From Trissonchulus latispiculum (taxonomy: Eukaryota; Nematoda; Enoplea; Enoplida; Ironidae): a stretch of 64,000 bases of DNA. This document shows, one piece after another, positions 21,363 through 33,537 of this stretch. The notes under the pieces were generated by a model. It saw only the letters and a program-made list of their open reading frames with translations. It was not told the origin of the DNA and made no database searches. The stretch covers positions 1 through 64,000 of the forward strand of contig JASAND010015613.1 of assembly GCA_030248195.1 (NCBI GenBank), read 5' to 3'. Each line of letters begins with the position of its first letter. Position 1 is the first letter of the stretch. The translations under genes were made by a program, and so were the position numbers.

Positions 21363-23394
21363 TCATAGGGGTCGCGGCAGCGACCCCTATAATATGTGTG
21401 AAAAGTGGCTGGAGACAGTGTAAAATAAGCTGCGCAGAAGCTGCGCAAAATCCTGCTCAGATCCTGCGCAGATTTAATGCGCAAATTGTAGAGCACATCG
21501 AGTTTAGTATGTCTGTGAAGTTTCAGCCCCGTATCACTTACCGTTAAAAAGTTGCGCCCCGGACCGGTTATGGCGGCGATGTTTTTTTTCCGGTTTCTCC
21601 TATTTGATGGTTGTATTGTACATAATGTTCGCCGCTTTCACGTGATCTGCAGCGGTGGGTCAACCTAAAGGGCTATGGGGTCTAGTAGTACCCTCTAAAG
21701 AATTTAAGAATCACAACTTTTTTTGCGCCGCAGCTGCGCCACAGCGCCGCAGTGGCGCCGCAAAGTCGGCTCATAGCGAAAAGTGACCATTTTTGTGGTC
21801 GTCGCTCAGGTCGAACGTTACGAGCTGGAGCTGATTTCTTTTTATATTCAGAAATTACATATATTGAACTAACTAACGGTCCAGGTTGCGTTTCTCTATC
21901 GCTTCCCTAGCGACCACAGTGGCCCGTCAAAGATGGCGAAAATTCGAAAAATGAAAAATCGAAATTTCTCGCTATCTATTTAACTTTGAACGCTCAAATC
22001 TTCCATACAATGGTTTTCTGGCACGGAGAATCGATTCCCGCAGTCAGTTTTACCGTCAGACCCACCCATCTTGCTGGGCTGGTTCCACTTTGCCGTCGGG
22101 AGGGTCAAGTCGGAAACCGCTTCCTGGAGGTCCATAGTAGGCTTTAGCTGGCCTCTCAAAACTTTGTCTATAGGGGTTTTCTGGTGCGCCCAGCTCATTC
22201 CCGGTGTCCTTTTTGCCGTAGGACTCATCCATCTTGCTGTGCTGGTTCCACTTTGCCGTCTGGAGGGTCATGTCGGAAACCGCTTCCTGGAGGTCCATAG
22301 TAGGCTCTACCTGGCCTCTCAAAACTTTGTCTATAGGGGTTTTCTGCTGTGCCCAGCTCATTCCCGGTATCCGTTTTGCCGTCCGACGTACCTATTTTGC
22401 TGGGCTGGTTCCACTTTGCCGTTTGAAGGGTCAGTCGGGTGGGGGGTCAAGTGGTCGAAAATAAAATTTTTCAAAAGTGGTCAAATTTGGTACCAAATGA
22501 AAGCCCTAAGCGAGCTGAGCAACTTTTGTCATAGAACTGCATGCTCAAAGTGGCTGTAGAGTGCTGTGGTGGGGTGGGGTGGGGACTTAGGCGATTTTCG
22601 GTCAAAAATGAAAGTTTTCAAAAGTGGTCAAATTTGGTACCAAATGAAAGCCCGCATCGAACTGAGCAACTTTTGTCATAGAAGTGCGTACCTAAAGTGG
22701 CTGTAGAGGGCTGTGGTGGGGTAGGGTGGGGGACTTCGGCGATTTTCGGTCAAAAATGAAAGTTTTCAAAAGTGGTCAAATTTGGTACCAAATGAAAGCC
22801 CGCATCGAACTGAGCAACACTTTTGTCATAGAAGTGCGTACCTAAAGTGGCTGTAGAGGGCTGTGGTGGGGTAGGGTGGGGACTTAGGCGATTTTGGGTC
22901 AAAAATTAAAATTTTCAAAAGTGGTCAAATTTGGTACCAAATGAAAGCCCGCATCGAACTGAGCAACTTTTGTCATAGAAGTGCGTACCTAAAGTGGCTG
23001 TAGAGGGCTGTGGTGGGGTAGGGTGGGGACTTAGGCGATTTTGGGTCAAAAATTAAAATTTTCAAAAGTGGTCAAATTTGGTACCAAATGAAAGCCCGCA
23101 TCGAACTGAGCAACTTTTGTCATAGAAGTGCGTACCTAAAGTGGCTGTAGAGGGCTGTGGTGGGGTGGGGTGGGGACTTAGGCGATTTTGGGTCAAAAAT
23201 TAAAATTTTCAAAAGTGGTCAAATTTCGAGTCAAATGAAGGCCCGCATCGAACTGAACAACTTTCGCCATAGAACCACCCGCCCAAACTTGCTGTGTCGG
23301 ATTTATATACTTGCTTTCTCAATCGGAATTTAAACGACAGACATAGGCCCAACACACGTATATCCCCTTTTGTGCGGAGCATTTTTGTTACTTG
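21363..23394 (+). mobile_element. Family A element, copy A3 (complete, uninterrupted)
   Basis: The best uninterrupted copy, 2032 bp. A|TC start with hairpin, CTGCGCA-rich block (21430-21480), GCGCCGCAG-rich block (21725-21770), two ~160-bp repeats (22060-22420), five ~147-bp tandem units (22450-23250), and end GGAGCATTTTTGTTACTTG|T. Flanked by A and T with no duplication. Open frames occur on both strands of the ~160-bp repeats but none looks like a known protein. Confidence 0.85.
22450..23250 (+). repeat. Tandem array, ~147-bp unit, in A3
   Basis: GGGGTAGGGTGGGGACTTAGG or close variants recur at ~147-bp spacing (about 22570, 22717, 22866, 23013, 23160). Each unit has CAAATTTGGTACCAAATGAAAGCCC and AACTTTTGTCATAGAA. 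Compare the ~149-bp array of H1, which shares CAAATGAAAGCCC and TTTTTTGTCAT. Confidence 0.9.
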
Positions 23395-23559
23395 TTTTCA
23401 TATCTTTAAGGTTTAAAACGAGTTTAAACAGTAAACACTGAATTCAGACAGTTGTCGACAATTTTCCAAATTTTCCTGAAAAATAAGAAAATTTCTGGAA
23501 ATTTTCTATTTTACCAATTTTTTTCAAAAATTAGCCAACTTACCGGAAAAAAACTAGCG

Positions 23560-23820
23560 AGTTTTTCGAAGGCTTCGAAACAAACAGAAATCTGTTATTT
23601 CTTGTAGTTCCCTCCGGTGACCAACCCTGGTTAATATATATACCGAATGATAAACGAAAGAGAGAAGGATGCCACTACAGCACCTCCGACCCGAAACATT
23701 GAGGCCTGAGGTGGGGATCGAACCCACAACCTTTGGCGATCTAAGCCAACCGATTGCGCCATCCAGCCATAATCGAACCAAGCTTAAGTTTGAATTCGTT
23801 CCCAAACTGTAGTGACACGT
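23560..23820 (-). mobile_element. Probable tRNA-derived SINE
   Basis: A tRNA-like head (23703-23770, minus) with A box TGGCGCAATCGG, a perfectly paired anticodon stem (TTGGC/GCCAA) and T arm (GTGGG-TTCGATC-CCCAC), but a shortened D arm and an imperfect acceptor stem. It is followed on the minus strand by ~140 bp of body. The limits are estimates and a target duplication was not confirmed. Confidence 0.5.
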
Positions 23821-23999
23821 AAACACAGATTAAACTCAACTAATTCAACTCAACCACAGATTCCCCGGTGGTCAAATATTTCAGCTTCAAATATTAATTC
23901 GATAATACAAGTGGTTCGAATCCCTAAAAATTGCAACAACCGTTCATCAATTAAAAATCAGAGTTACGAGCTCTCGAGACATTTAAAATCCATTTAAAG

Positions 24000-24215
24000 G
24001 CACATTTTTTTGCAAAATCTTCCTGCTTCGCCGGAGATTTTTTCGTAAAAATTGCTGTTGTTTTAGCGTAAATCCAGGTATTTTTGAGAGCTTTAGGAGT
24101 GTGTACCTGCAAAATACACCAAAATGCCTATTTTTGGCTCATTTTTGCAAAATAAGCTCCCCCGATCCCACCCCGAAAAATCCCTAAAAATACCATGATA
24201 TAATTTTTCTTTTTG
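24000..24215. repeat. Truncated poly-G MITE-family copy
   Basis: Contains GCTTCGCCGGAGATTTTT and ends CCCTAAAAATACCATG, matching the interior and right end of the MITEs at 16564-16986 and 31099-31444. The left end is missing. 23821-23999 and 24368-24779 show no recognisable gene or element apart from weak similarity to H3. Confidence 0.5.
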
Positions 24216-24779
24216 TTAAAATAAAATAATTAAGCCTTCATTTTAAGCCTGGAAATTCCTATTTTTTCCTATTTTTTGACAAAAATGTTCCTATTTATTC
24301 CTATTTTTTGATAGTAAAATTCCTATTTTTATTCCTATTTTTTGGAAAAGTCCGCGCAACAGCCCTGAAGTTTTGGTCAAAATTTCCAACTTTGAAAATT
24401 TTCGCTTCCGGACAAGTTAGGTCCGTTTGTTTTTTTCCGTGTAAGTCACGCTTGGAAATATGCAATTTTCTGTCGGAGTGTTAGAACGATCTGGGCATTT
24501 TCAGCAGGTGAAGTTTGGTTTTTCTGAAAGTATATATATACCCCGAAAGTGAACCTTTTTGATATTTTTTCGCTGCCCGACCCGGCCAGCCATCTGTACG
24601 GCCAGCCAAAAGTGGACTTGGCGCTAAAATGGCCAATTTTTTGTCAAAGCTAGATGACTCAGGGAAGACGCTAGAGAGACGTGGTTTGTTGCATAAGGAT
24701 CTACGGAAGGGTTTATATGTCCTAACGATGGGGATTTTTGATATCTGGCTGGATCGTTCTGGCGGCCGGCCCAAAGTTG

Positions 24780-27230
24780 GTCCGGCCAAATAGCCGTTTT
24801 CGGAAAATTTCTAAGTCCCAACTCCACAGAAAATAGTCAAAAATAGGACTAAATATGCTGTTTTGGGCCATATAATGGGACGCATATAAGGGTTATCGGG
24901 GTCGCTGAACACGATGAGCATAGTCGCAGCTCTGTGCGGTGCTGCTATCGGGCTGTACTATTATGCAGCAACCGTAGCACGCTGTCTGTAGACTTACTGT
25001 AAACGGCTAAACATATGAAACTTGGTGAAAATTATGTCTGTAGTAAGGGGGAACTGTAGCTATGTTAGTTGGTGCACTCTCTAGCTTCAACCGTGCTGTA
25101 TGTGCTGCCCCAAACACAGCACCTTCGATAACAAGTTATTCATTCGTCACTGGTATTTGAAATTCGGCACAAACTATTATAGATACGTTTCGTATACTTT
25201 TTACGATGTTACTATGTGGTTGCGCTGCAGTGGAGTGCTGCTGAAGTACAGCACGGCCTGTAACTAGCTACAGGTAAGTTGCAATCGTCCGAAATTTTGC
25301 ACACAAGTGCGGCATAGCATTGCAAATCGTGCTGTATGAGTTTCCTTCACCTACAGTAAAGTTTGCATCTGGTTGCGCTGCAGTAGAGTGCTGCTGAAGT
25401 ACAGCACGGCCTATAACTAGCTACAGGTAAGTTGCAATCGTCCGAAATTTTGCAGGCACGTGCAGAATAGCATTGGAAATGATGCCGTATAAGTCTCCTT
25501 TTTTGGCAGTGACGTTTGCGTCTAGTTGCTCTGCAGTAGAGTGCTGCTGAAGTACAGCACGGCCCGTAACTTGCTACAGGTAAGTTGCAATCGTCCGAAA
25601 TTTTGCATACAAGTGCGGCAGAGCATTGCAAATCGTGCTGTATGAGTTTCCTTCACCTACAGTAAAGTTTGCGTCTGGTTGCGCTGCAGTAGAGTGCTGC
25701 TGAAGTACAGCACGGCCTATATATAACTAGTTACATTACAGGCAAGGTTTTTTTCCGGCCATAGCTAAGGCCATGGCCTAAATTTATGAGCCGATGGCCT
25801 AAAGAATTTTGGCCGTTGAGGCCATTTTACCTAAATTTTTTGACGAAAACACAGTTAAATTTTATTGATTTTTAAATAAAAACAGTAATTTTCTAAAAAA
25901 TTTTTCGCGCCTTCGGCGCGAAGTCACACGTTTTCACTTGTATTTCTGGGCTGCGCCAGCCGCCAGCTAGTTACATTGTCCATTTACACTTTATAAATGC
26001 ACATTCAAGTTATAATTTCATTTACTGTTATAAAGATTTCATCGAATCGAAGCATTGCTATTTTTTAGTAGTTAGCTTTATTTCTATTTAATTCTCTTCT
26101 TTCTGTGGTTCTCTATACTAGTATGCTTCTATAAATACCAGCTTTAATTTTCATTAAAAATTCATTGATACTGTCGTGCACCAATATTTCTATGCCAACA
26201 AGGTTCTGTTCCATGTTAACGTAGTTTTTCTGGTGTGTTAAACAGTGACGATGGCGATTTTTGTTGTTAAACAGCGATTTTTGAATATATAACGCATGAA
26301 TACGTGATAACTGTAATTTTAACAATGCGTGCAATAACGCGCAACCTAAAAAATTAACAAAATTTGGATGACCTAAATTTTTTGGGTGATGGCCTAAAAA
26401 ATTTGAGTCGTTGAGGCCATTTGGCCTAAAGTTTGGCGACCAAAAAATAAACCCTGGTTACAGGTAAGTTGCAATCGTCCGAAATTTTGCACACAAGTGC
26501 GGCAGAGCATTGCAAATCGTGCTGTATGAGTTTCCTTCACCTACAGTAAAGTTTGCATCTGGTTGCGCTGCAGTAGAGTGCTGCTGAAGTACAGCACGGC
26601 CTATAACTAGCTACAGGTAAGTTGCAATCGTCCGAAATTTTGCAGGCACGTGCAGAATAGCATTGGAAATGATGCCGTATAAGTCTCCTTTTTTGGCAGT
26701 GACGTTTGCGTCTAGTTGCTCTGCAGTAGAGAGTGCTGCTGAAGTACAGCACGGCCCGTAACTTGCTACAGGTAAGTTGCAATCGTCCGAAATTTTGCAT
26801 ACAAGTGCGGCAGAGCATTGCAAATCGTGCTGTATGAGTTTCTTTCACCTAACAGTAAAGTTTGCATCTGGTTGCGCTGCAGTAGAGTGCTGCTGAAGTA
26901 CAGCACGGCCTATAACTAGTTACAGGTAAGTTGCAATCGTCCGAAATTTTGCACACAAGTGCGGCAAAGCATTGCAAATCGTGCTGTATGAGTTTCCTTC
27001 ACCTACAGTAAAGTTTGCATCTGGTTGCGCTGCAGTAGAGTGCTGCTGAAGTACAGCACGACCTATAACTAGTTACAGGTAAGTTGCAATCGTCCGAAAT
27101 TTTGCACACAAGTACGGAGGAGCATTGCAAATTGTGTTTTATGAGTTTCCTTCACTTTCAGTAATGTTTGCATTTGGTTGCGCTGCAGTAGAGTGCTATA
27201 TGCTATATACAGCAACTAAAACTATATATT
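24780..27230 (+). repeat. H3-related element with ~152-bp tandem array
   Basis: Begins with sequence like H3 (ATCGGGGTCGCTGAACACGA at 24894-24913). Then ~152-bp units carrying GAGTGCTGCTGAAGTACAGC and CAGGTAAGTTGCAATCGTCC: four units at 25190-25735 and five at 26463-27215, split by the insertion 25736-26456. No start hairpin was found, so it is probably truncated. Confidence 0.75.
25736..26456. mobile_element. Insertion splitting the ~152-bp array
   Basis: The array sequence ACTAGTTACAGGTAAG (intact at 26917) is interrupted here, with GTTACA on both sides (25730-25735, 26457-26462). The 721-bp insert has GGCCTAAA-rich direct repeats near both ends (25790-25850, 26360-26440) and GCGCCTTCGGCGC at 25908. 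The insertion is clear; the class is not (6-bp, or imperfect 8-bp, duplication). Confidence 0.7.
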
Positions 27231-27415
27231 GCAGCCATGGGTACTGGATGTTGGATTTCTGTCAAAATAGAGAAAAAGGAAGAACTTGGAACTTTTCAAG
27301 CTTCTTTGTTCTGTAGTTTCGGTGGACGATTAATGATTGGTGGAATTTTTAAGGTTTCTTTTACACAGCTTTAACGTTTTTACTTTTTACTGAGAACCTT
27401 AAAAATGAAATAGGA

Positions 27416-27816
27416 CAAGAATAAAAATGCTCCGGTGGAGCATGAAAATGCAATATGGGTGACATTCGGTTGTAAAAGGACTGCGCTGACAGTGCAGAAA
27501 AAACACCTTGAACACCTTTCTACCAGAACTGCATTGTTTATTTGGAATAAGCTTTAATATTTCAAAATCGTCCCGCTTGCTTTGAAAGCTGAAGAATGTA
27601 GATCTTACTCGTATGTCATGTGGAGTGGAGCATGAGTGACCGCGAATATGGGTTGTTCAGCGAAGCTGGTCCATATTAGTGCGCTTTTAACCTAGTCCGG
27701 CATTTACAACCTGTCCCTCCCATATTAACGTTTTAAAACCTAGTCCTCTGTCCATTTACAACTGAATGTCACCCATATTGCATTTTTCATGCTCCACCGG
27801 AGCATTTTTATTCTTG
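27416..27816. mobile_element. Long-TIR element C3 (CAAG ends)
   Basis: Inverted ends CAAGAATAAAAATGCTCC, then CGGTGGAGCATG and ATGGGTGACATTC in both arms. A to the left, T to the right, as in C1, C2, G1 and G2. 401 bp, non-coding. Confidence 0.8.
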
Positions 27817-27904
27817 TATATACAAGATTATACATATATATAATAGTTGTCATCTGTTGCATTGGGCAGTTTAATGTGCGAATTGTATTGTGTGATATTG
27901 TATA

Positions 27905-28943
27905 CAGTGGCGTAGATAGGTCATTGCTTCGGGGGGGGGGCGGATTTTCGGCAAGCCGGCCCCTCCCCGAAATTGTGCAATTTTTTACCTCGAGCCACAA
28001 TCAGCTTTCAATATTTCTATAAGTAAAATTGAGTTTTTCAGATTTTCACCAAAAACGGGTACAGCAGCTTTAATTCTTAATTAGTATCTAAACTTGAGAA
28101 ATTTTCTCAGATTTTCACCAAAAACGGCTTGATTATTAAAGCTGACATTTTTCTGATTTTCACCAAAAACTGCTAGAGAAACTTTATATATATAATTCTT
28201 TAATGCCAGTTAAAAATTTTTAGCTTTCTAAATTTTTTGAAAGGAATTGCTTTTGAATCCACAGAAGTTGAGAAGTTTTGATATTTCAGACTTGCAAGCA
28301 GTTTTTCAATGCACTTTTTATTTCAGATCAGCAAATAATCTGAGAGCTAGCATTGTACGCGTGGAAGCGCTGTGGAGAAACCAAATGTCGCGAAGAAATA
28401 GGACCCGCGGGAGTCTGGGGGCGGAGCCCCTCGAAGTTGCAGAATTTTTCATATTTACACTCCCTGAGCTGAGGAATAATTTTGAGCACTTTCTTTATTA
28501 AGTGCCACATCTGCAAGACTAAAGAGAGAAACATTTATTTTAGGAAAACGAAGTAATCAATATCAAGTTGTCATAGTAGTTAGCAATATGAGTAAGAACG
28601 CACAATCAGGAGTATGGGAGCGCTGCCCCCAGTAGAAAATTTTCAGAAATATTACGTTTTAAACCTATTTTTCCGGTAACTTTCGCACAAAATCGTCATC
28701 TACATTTGTCATCTACATCTACGTCATCTGTATTTGACTCAGAGCGAGCAAATTTTTTGAAAAATTAAAGGCTTGAAACCTATATATATTTCAGACTACT
28801 GTTCCAGCAAAAACTGGCGCAGTAAGTTAAGCTCGCGCTGCGCGCGAGCTTAAAAATTTTTTCCACTGGCAAAATTTACAGGGGGGCAAAGGTGCTTGGG
28901 GGGGGCGCCCGCCCGGGCGCCCCCCCCCTTATCTACGCCCATG
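27905..28943. mobile_element. hAT-like non-autonomous element
   Basis: Termini CAGTGGCGTAGATAGG and CCTTATCTACGCCCATG; 8-bp duplication ATTGTATA (27897-27904, 28944-28951). The 1039-bp interior holds G runs, three copies of CAGATTTTCACCAAAAAC and no transposase. Confidence 0.9.
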
Positions 28944-29040
28944 ATTGTATATATATACCACTTGTGCGGCCTCGGCATCGACAAACTGGTGCATGATTCA
29001 GCGATGAAAGAACTCAGTCACTACGGACTTCATTAGTTAA

Positions 29041-29876
29041 CCGGGGGCCGGTTCCATAAAACTTGTCGAGTACTAGACTCATGCTAGTTGTCGAGTCTAG
29101 TAGTGTCAGTGTACCATAAAACTTTTATGTGCGAGTAGCTACTCGCACTCGACTTGCGAGTCTAGTAACTTGTCAAGTGCGAGTAAATTGAATTGGATCT
29201 GCTAGTTCCAGTACCATAAAACTTTTTGACTGGCGTACTAGCGCTCGTCTAGTGAGGTGCGAGTTCTCTAGTCAAAATCGACTAGAGACTCGCACTTGCT
29301 AGTCTGCGAGTAGATGCCTTCTTACCGTTTTCTTTAAGTTAATTGTAGTTGTTTGACTTGCAGCGTTGCTAATTGTTGAGTATTTGTTTGATCCTTTTCT
29401 TACAGTTAGCTTGAAAATTCTTTTTCTTTGCCACTACTCTAATGATTGAATTTTTAAAAATTCAAAACAAACTTTACACTATTACTTGAAACCTATCAAT
29501 TAAATTTAAGCAACCAACTAAAAAACAAGATGATAATAAACAATCAAAAGCAAGATGATAAACCTCCAAAATATCAAACCTACTGGAAGATGGAAATAGA
29601 AAATAAGAATAGCAATTAAACGCTGAACTGCAATTAGGCAACTAGCAACTAGACAACTAGCTACTCGATAACTAGCAACTCGACAACTAGCATTTAAGAT
29701 GCTAGTTTGCTAGTAGACGATGCGAGTAAGTGAGTAGACAATGCAAGTACAGCTAGATTTGTCGAGTACTGCCAAATGTTTTATGGTACACTAGCACTCG
29801 CAACTAGCACTAGCACTGCGAGTTCTCGCATGCTAGTACTAGCATGCGAGTGAAACTTTTATGGAACCGCCCCCAG
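29041..29876. mobile_element. TIR element with dense CGAGT/CTAG iterations
   Basis: Ends CCGGGGGCCGGTTCCATAAAA and the complement of CCTGGGGGCGGTTCCATAAAA. The sequence ACCATAAAAC recurs internally, and the short words ACTAG, CGAGT and ACTCGCA are repeated dozens of times in both orientations. The centre (about 29330-29640) is plain AT-rich DNA. No target duplication could be identified. Confidence 0.7.
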
Positions 29877-30038
29877 GACGCAAAGCCTCAAAGTGAGGCA
29901 TCACAGTGGGAAGTCTGTCCTGCTGGAGTTGGCCTATGATTTTCTTGGGTCGACTGTCCCGACCCCTAAGTAGTAAACTTATTAATCTCTTAATTAAATT
30001 TTCTTATTTTCCTCTTCTTTACGATATTGTAGTTTCAG

Positions 30039-30155
30039 ATTGAGTCTCATTGCAATAATTCTTCTATTTGCAAGATCATCGATTTTGGACTACAGCAGTT
30101 TCCGTCTCATTTTCAGGAGTTTGGAATTGGGGCTTATCGTCCCTTAATTATTCAG
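30039..30155 (+). CDS. Glycosyltransferase-like protein, exon 2
   Basis: A 39-codon internal exon between acceptor GTTTCAG and donor GTATAA, too short to stand out as an open frame. It reads IESHCNNSSICKIIDFGL, QQFPSHFQEFGIG and AYRPLIIQ. The FPSH...AYRPLIIQ pattern and the two cysteines are what I expect between the YDL segment (exon 1) and the substrate-binding segment (exon 3) of this family. Phase is 0 on both sides, matching exon 1 and exon 3. Supported by reading-frame fit and pattern, not by transcript data. Confidence 0.65.
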
Positions 30156-30980
30156 GTATAATAAATAACAAATTTCAGCATTTGAGCTTTGTTTGAATTG
30201 AACGCTGCGAATGACTCTTATTTAGCAAATATTAGTTTAGCCTTAACGAATCTAAGTGTTGGCACATCGATTCAACGGAGTTATTTTACAATAACGTCCA
30301 CAATTTTCAAACATCAGCTTAGGTTAGGTATTGAGTGAGATATATATTGATAAAAGCTTGGGTTTTCTTTGATGGGGTGGGAGGGTGCCTCCCCAACTTT
30401 TTGGGAACAATCCAGCCTCCACTCGACCTCCCCCTACCAATGTGCAGCTTTTGAGGATTTTTAGTGAAAATGTTGCAGCTACTGTGTGTCAGCTTAATTT
30501 TATTTGCTCCAAACTTAAAGTCAGCGGTGCTGCGTTCCTGAGCTGGAGAAATTAGTAGAATTGGCTTGTGTTCAAGAAATCGGAACCACTGTTACGTTTC
30601 CTGGCTTGCAATTGGTGTTGTTTAAAACGTCGAAGATTGCTGCAGTTTAAGAATTAAATACAGGAAGGAAAGTAAAGCGTAGCCGAAACGAAAGTACGAC
30701 GCTTTAGCATCACCAATAGCACCGAACAACAATTATACGTATATCAACTAAATTTAGAAGTACAACTATTAAAACCTCTACATAGATGGGCGGGCGGAAG
30801 TTCCCTAGTTAAAAGTTGAGATTTTTGAAAATTATATCACCAGATCATTTACACAAGCACTTTTTGGCTCTAAACCTGTCTCCAAGGGGCTGTTCAGATG
30901 CCTGTTTAGCTATATGATGTATGGGTGCGATGCGCTATCGCTCCCCTCCATCATGCAATCAAAGTTTATTAATGATCCCT
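30156..30980. other. Intron 2, first part
   Basis: AT-rich intronic DNA with a poly-C/G patch at 30370-30440. A hairpin-like TGCGATGCGCTATCGC (30927-30942) and the MITE-like end CAGGGTATTTTTTACA (30981-30996) follow. No complete element or RNA seen. Confidence 0.5.
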
Positions 30981-31098
30981 CAGGGTATTTTTTACAAGAC
31001 AGGGTGGACGGTGCTTCGTTTCAGCCGTTTTGGATTAAAGTTCTCTTCTACTCCCATAGTGTTTTGATTCCTTTTTGCCTCTTCGATGGCACAGAAGG

Positions 31099-31444
31099 CA
31101 GAGTATTTTTTACAGGGGGGGGGGGGTGGAGGGGCCCCCGAAATAGACCTCCCCCCCGAAAATGCCTCCCCTCTTCCCGAAATGGCCACCCCCGGGATTT
31201 TGGTCTTCCCCCTTAATGAGGTCTACATTTTTTCCAACAATGGTCAATTTTTCAAAAATTTTTCGGCTTCGCCGGAGATTTTTACTTAAAAATAGCTATT
31301 TTTGGCTTAAATCCTGGCATCTTTGAGAACTTTTTGCGTTTCTACGTGCAACATACGCCAAAAAATACCAATTTTTGGCTCATTTTTACAAAAAAATCTC
31401 CCCGGGAAGCCCCCCCCCCCGAAAAAATCCCTCAAAATTTCCTG
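31099..31444. mobile_element. Poly-G MITE with 5-bp duplication
   Basis: A 346-bp element; left terminus CAGAGTATTTTTTACAG, decayed right terminus CAAAATTTCCTG; duplication GAAGG (31094-31098, 31445-31449). Internal CGGCTTCGCCGG hairpin as in the 16564-16986 copy. Confidence 0.85.
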
Positions 31445-31508
31445 GAAGGGGCCTACTGTTACATATATACTGCATCAATTAGAAAACTAGAGTTTGTGTT
31501 GTATCCGC

Positions 31509-33205
31509 CAGGCCTCCTACTCTTCCTATTTTTCCTATTTTTATTGCTTTTATCCAGTTCTGGATTATTTCAGTATTAATGTCCGAGATAATGTTTATGT
31601 AGTGTATGCTTTAATCCCGGATTTTAAAAAATCTCGGCTTCGCCGAGACGTCTTGTCTGCAATACTATCACAATCTTATTGTGGTTTCGCATCCGATTCA
31701 AAGATTAATTTTATAAATCTTTCCTTTAATTTAATTAATTTAGTTTACGAAAACTAGTACAAATTGGCCGAATATCACGAAGGTGATTTGCGCAAAAATG
31801 AGCGAAAAGTCCTATTTACTTCGAGACATTTTCTTGTTTTTTTCGCCAACTTTGTTAGAATTTCGCCAACTTTGGCGAAAATTGCTAGTACTGCTACATT
31901 TTGCGGTTTTCGCCAAGTTGGAAATTACGCCGCCAGTCCTGCTTTTCGTGAAATGTACTGTATCCGTTGATCAATCTTTTGTGATGTCTTCCAAGGTTTT
32001 ATTTAGTATTTAATTACGCAGTCGAGTTTAAAAATACGCCTGTCAAAAACAAAAATACGCAGCAAAAAAACTGGTTTACCCAAAAAATAGCGTCGTTTGC
32101 AGAAATGAACAATAGTTTTGACGACGCCAAAATAAAAACGACGAAAGGATGACCAAGGAGGAAAAAACTAAGGAAGATTTACAAAAAAGTAAACAGGAAA
32201 AACAGAAAAACGGCATGTCAACAAAATTTCGCGCGCGCGTACATATATATACGTATATTTTCAATGTTCTTACCAGATTTTTGGATAGAAAAGCTTAATG
32301 TTGTGCGAGTTTAGCAAAAAATTATTATTTCTCCCTCAAAAGGGTAAATTTTTAAAAATTTTCCTGTTTGCAAAATGAAAATGTTATTTTTGACGGACAA
32401 ATAAAAATGACGTTCGGAAAATAAAAATGACGAAAAATTGACGAAATCCGATTTCGAAAAAACGCTGCTCTCAGCCAAACTTTACATATGTATATATGTT
32501 ACGGTTGGGGCTTGTAGCATAGGTGTACCTTGAGAAAATGTTGGGGGAGGAGGGTAGCCGAAATTACGGTGGGTGGGGTCAGCCGGTTTGTGGTAGGGTG
32601 GGGTCCGGAAAAATCGAATTTGGAGGGGGGGGGGGTAAAAAACTTTTCGGTCGCTCATTTAGTCGAAAAACTTGGATTTTTTGCAAAAATTTCGAAGTTT
32701 TCCAAAAAATTTCGAATTTTTACTGATTTTGAGGCAAAATTTTCAAAATTTAGAGGGTGGGGTCTGGAAAATTTGGGTGGGTGGGGTCTGGGATTTGGCC
32801 ATTTGGGGGTGGGGTCTGCCTCCAAAATTTCGAGGGTGGGGTCGGCACTTTTCCATGTGGGGGGAGGGGTGCCTTCATCCCCCCCAGGTACACCTATGGC
32901 TTGTAGCTGCAAAAACATTTCGGCTGCTGCTTGTTAGCCGTCTAGTTGGGCTTTTTGTGAATTTCCGGGGTGATTTTTTGTGAACATTGCTGCTATACTG
33001 TTGTTCTACTATGTTGTAGCTAAGCTTGAAGGTACTAATAACTCAATTAATAGTGTAAATTCAATATTGATTCGCCTAATAGGCTTCATTTAACTTCCTA
33101 TATTTTCCTATTTTTATCTTCGAAAATGCCTATTTTTTCCTAATTTTTGCAAGAAAAAATTCCTATTTTTTCCTATTTTGTCGAAATTGCCCAGTAGGAG
33201 GCCAG
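31509..33205. mobile_element. Probable hAT-like element with TTCCTATTTTT ends
   Basis: Left end CAGGCCTCCTACT followed by CTTCCTATTTTTCC; right end TTCCTATTTTGTCG then AGTAGGAGGCCAG. The flanks TATCCGC and TATCCCG are similar but not identical. It encloses the complete element 32518-32898. Open frames here are short and unrecognised. Confidence 0.45.
32518..32898. mobile_element. hAT-like MITE
   Basis: Termini CATAGGTGTACCT and AGGTACACCTATG, perfect 8-bp duplication GCTTGTAG (32510-32517, 32899-32906). 381 bp, with many GGGTGGGGT blocks. Confidence 0.92.
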
Positions 33206-33240
33206 TATCCCGGTTAATGGTGGTCGCATCAATGGTCCCT

Positions 33241-33537
33241 TTAGAAAAACACTGTGAACGTTACAATTATTCTGGATGAACTACAAATTTTTTTCAAGTT
33301 GAAACAGTGCAGTGAAATAGTATAACCCTTCTTTGCCCAACAAGTGGCATCAGGGATGGTCCAATAAATGTTCTTCCGCATTTCATAGCTCCAACAAGCT
33401 GTCTCAGTCTTCCACCTCCCCTGATTGACTAAGACTCTGGCTACGAAATGGACGTGAAACCAGATGTAATATTTTTCAACCTTGCTGTAAGAACCGATGA
33501 GCAAACATTTACACTTTACAGACACTACGGGTTCCAT
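33241..33537 (-). other. Unidentified open frame, possible gene fragment
   Basis: A 98-codon minus-strand frame in non-repetitive sequence within intron 2. Its composition is more protein-like than that of its neighbours (three Cys and several Trp/Tyr, e.g. WFHVHFVARVLVNQG and YWTIPDATCWAKKGYT). The upstream frame is broken by stops and a plus-strand frame overlaps it. I do not recognise it; it may be chance. Confidence 0.2.

Noticed and set aside
23703..23770. Functional tRNA gene on the minus strand
   Set aside because: Good anticodon and T arms, but the D arm is too short and the acceptor stem mispaired; more likely a SINE head.
19666..24367. One 4.7-kb hAT element with ends GGCCTGTTGCGG and GCGCAACAGCCCTG
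   Set aside because: The ends are plausible partners, but the flanking 8-mers (AAAAGTTT, AAGTTTTG) are not the same, and several unrelated elements lie between, so I do not claim it.
25736..26456. LTR retrotransposon (direct GGCCTAAA-rich repeats at both ends)
   Set aside because: The direct repeats are short and diverged, and there is no TG..CA boundary, primer-binding site or coding region.
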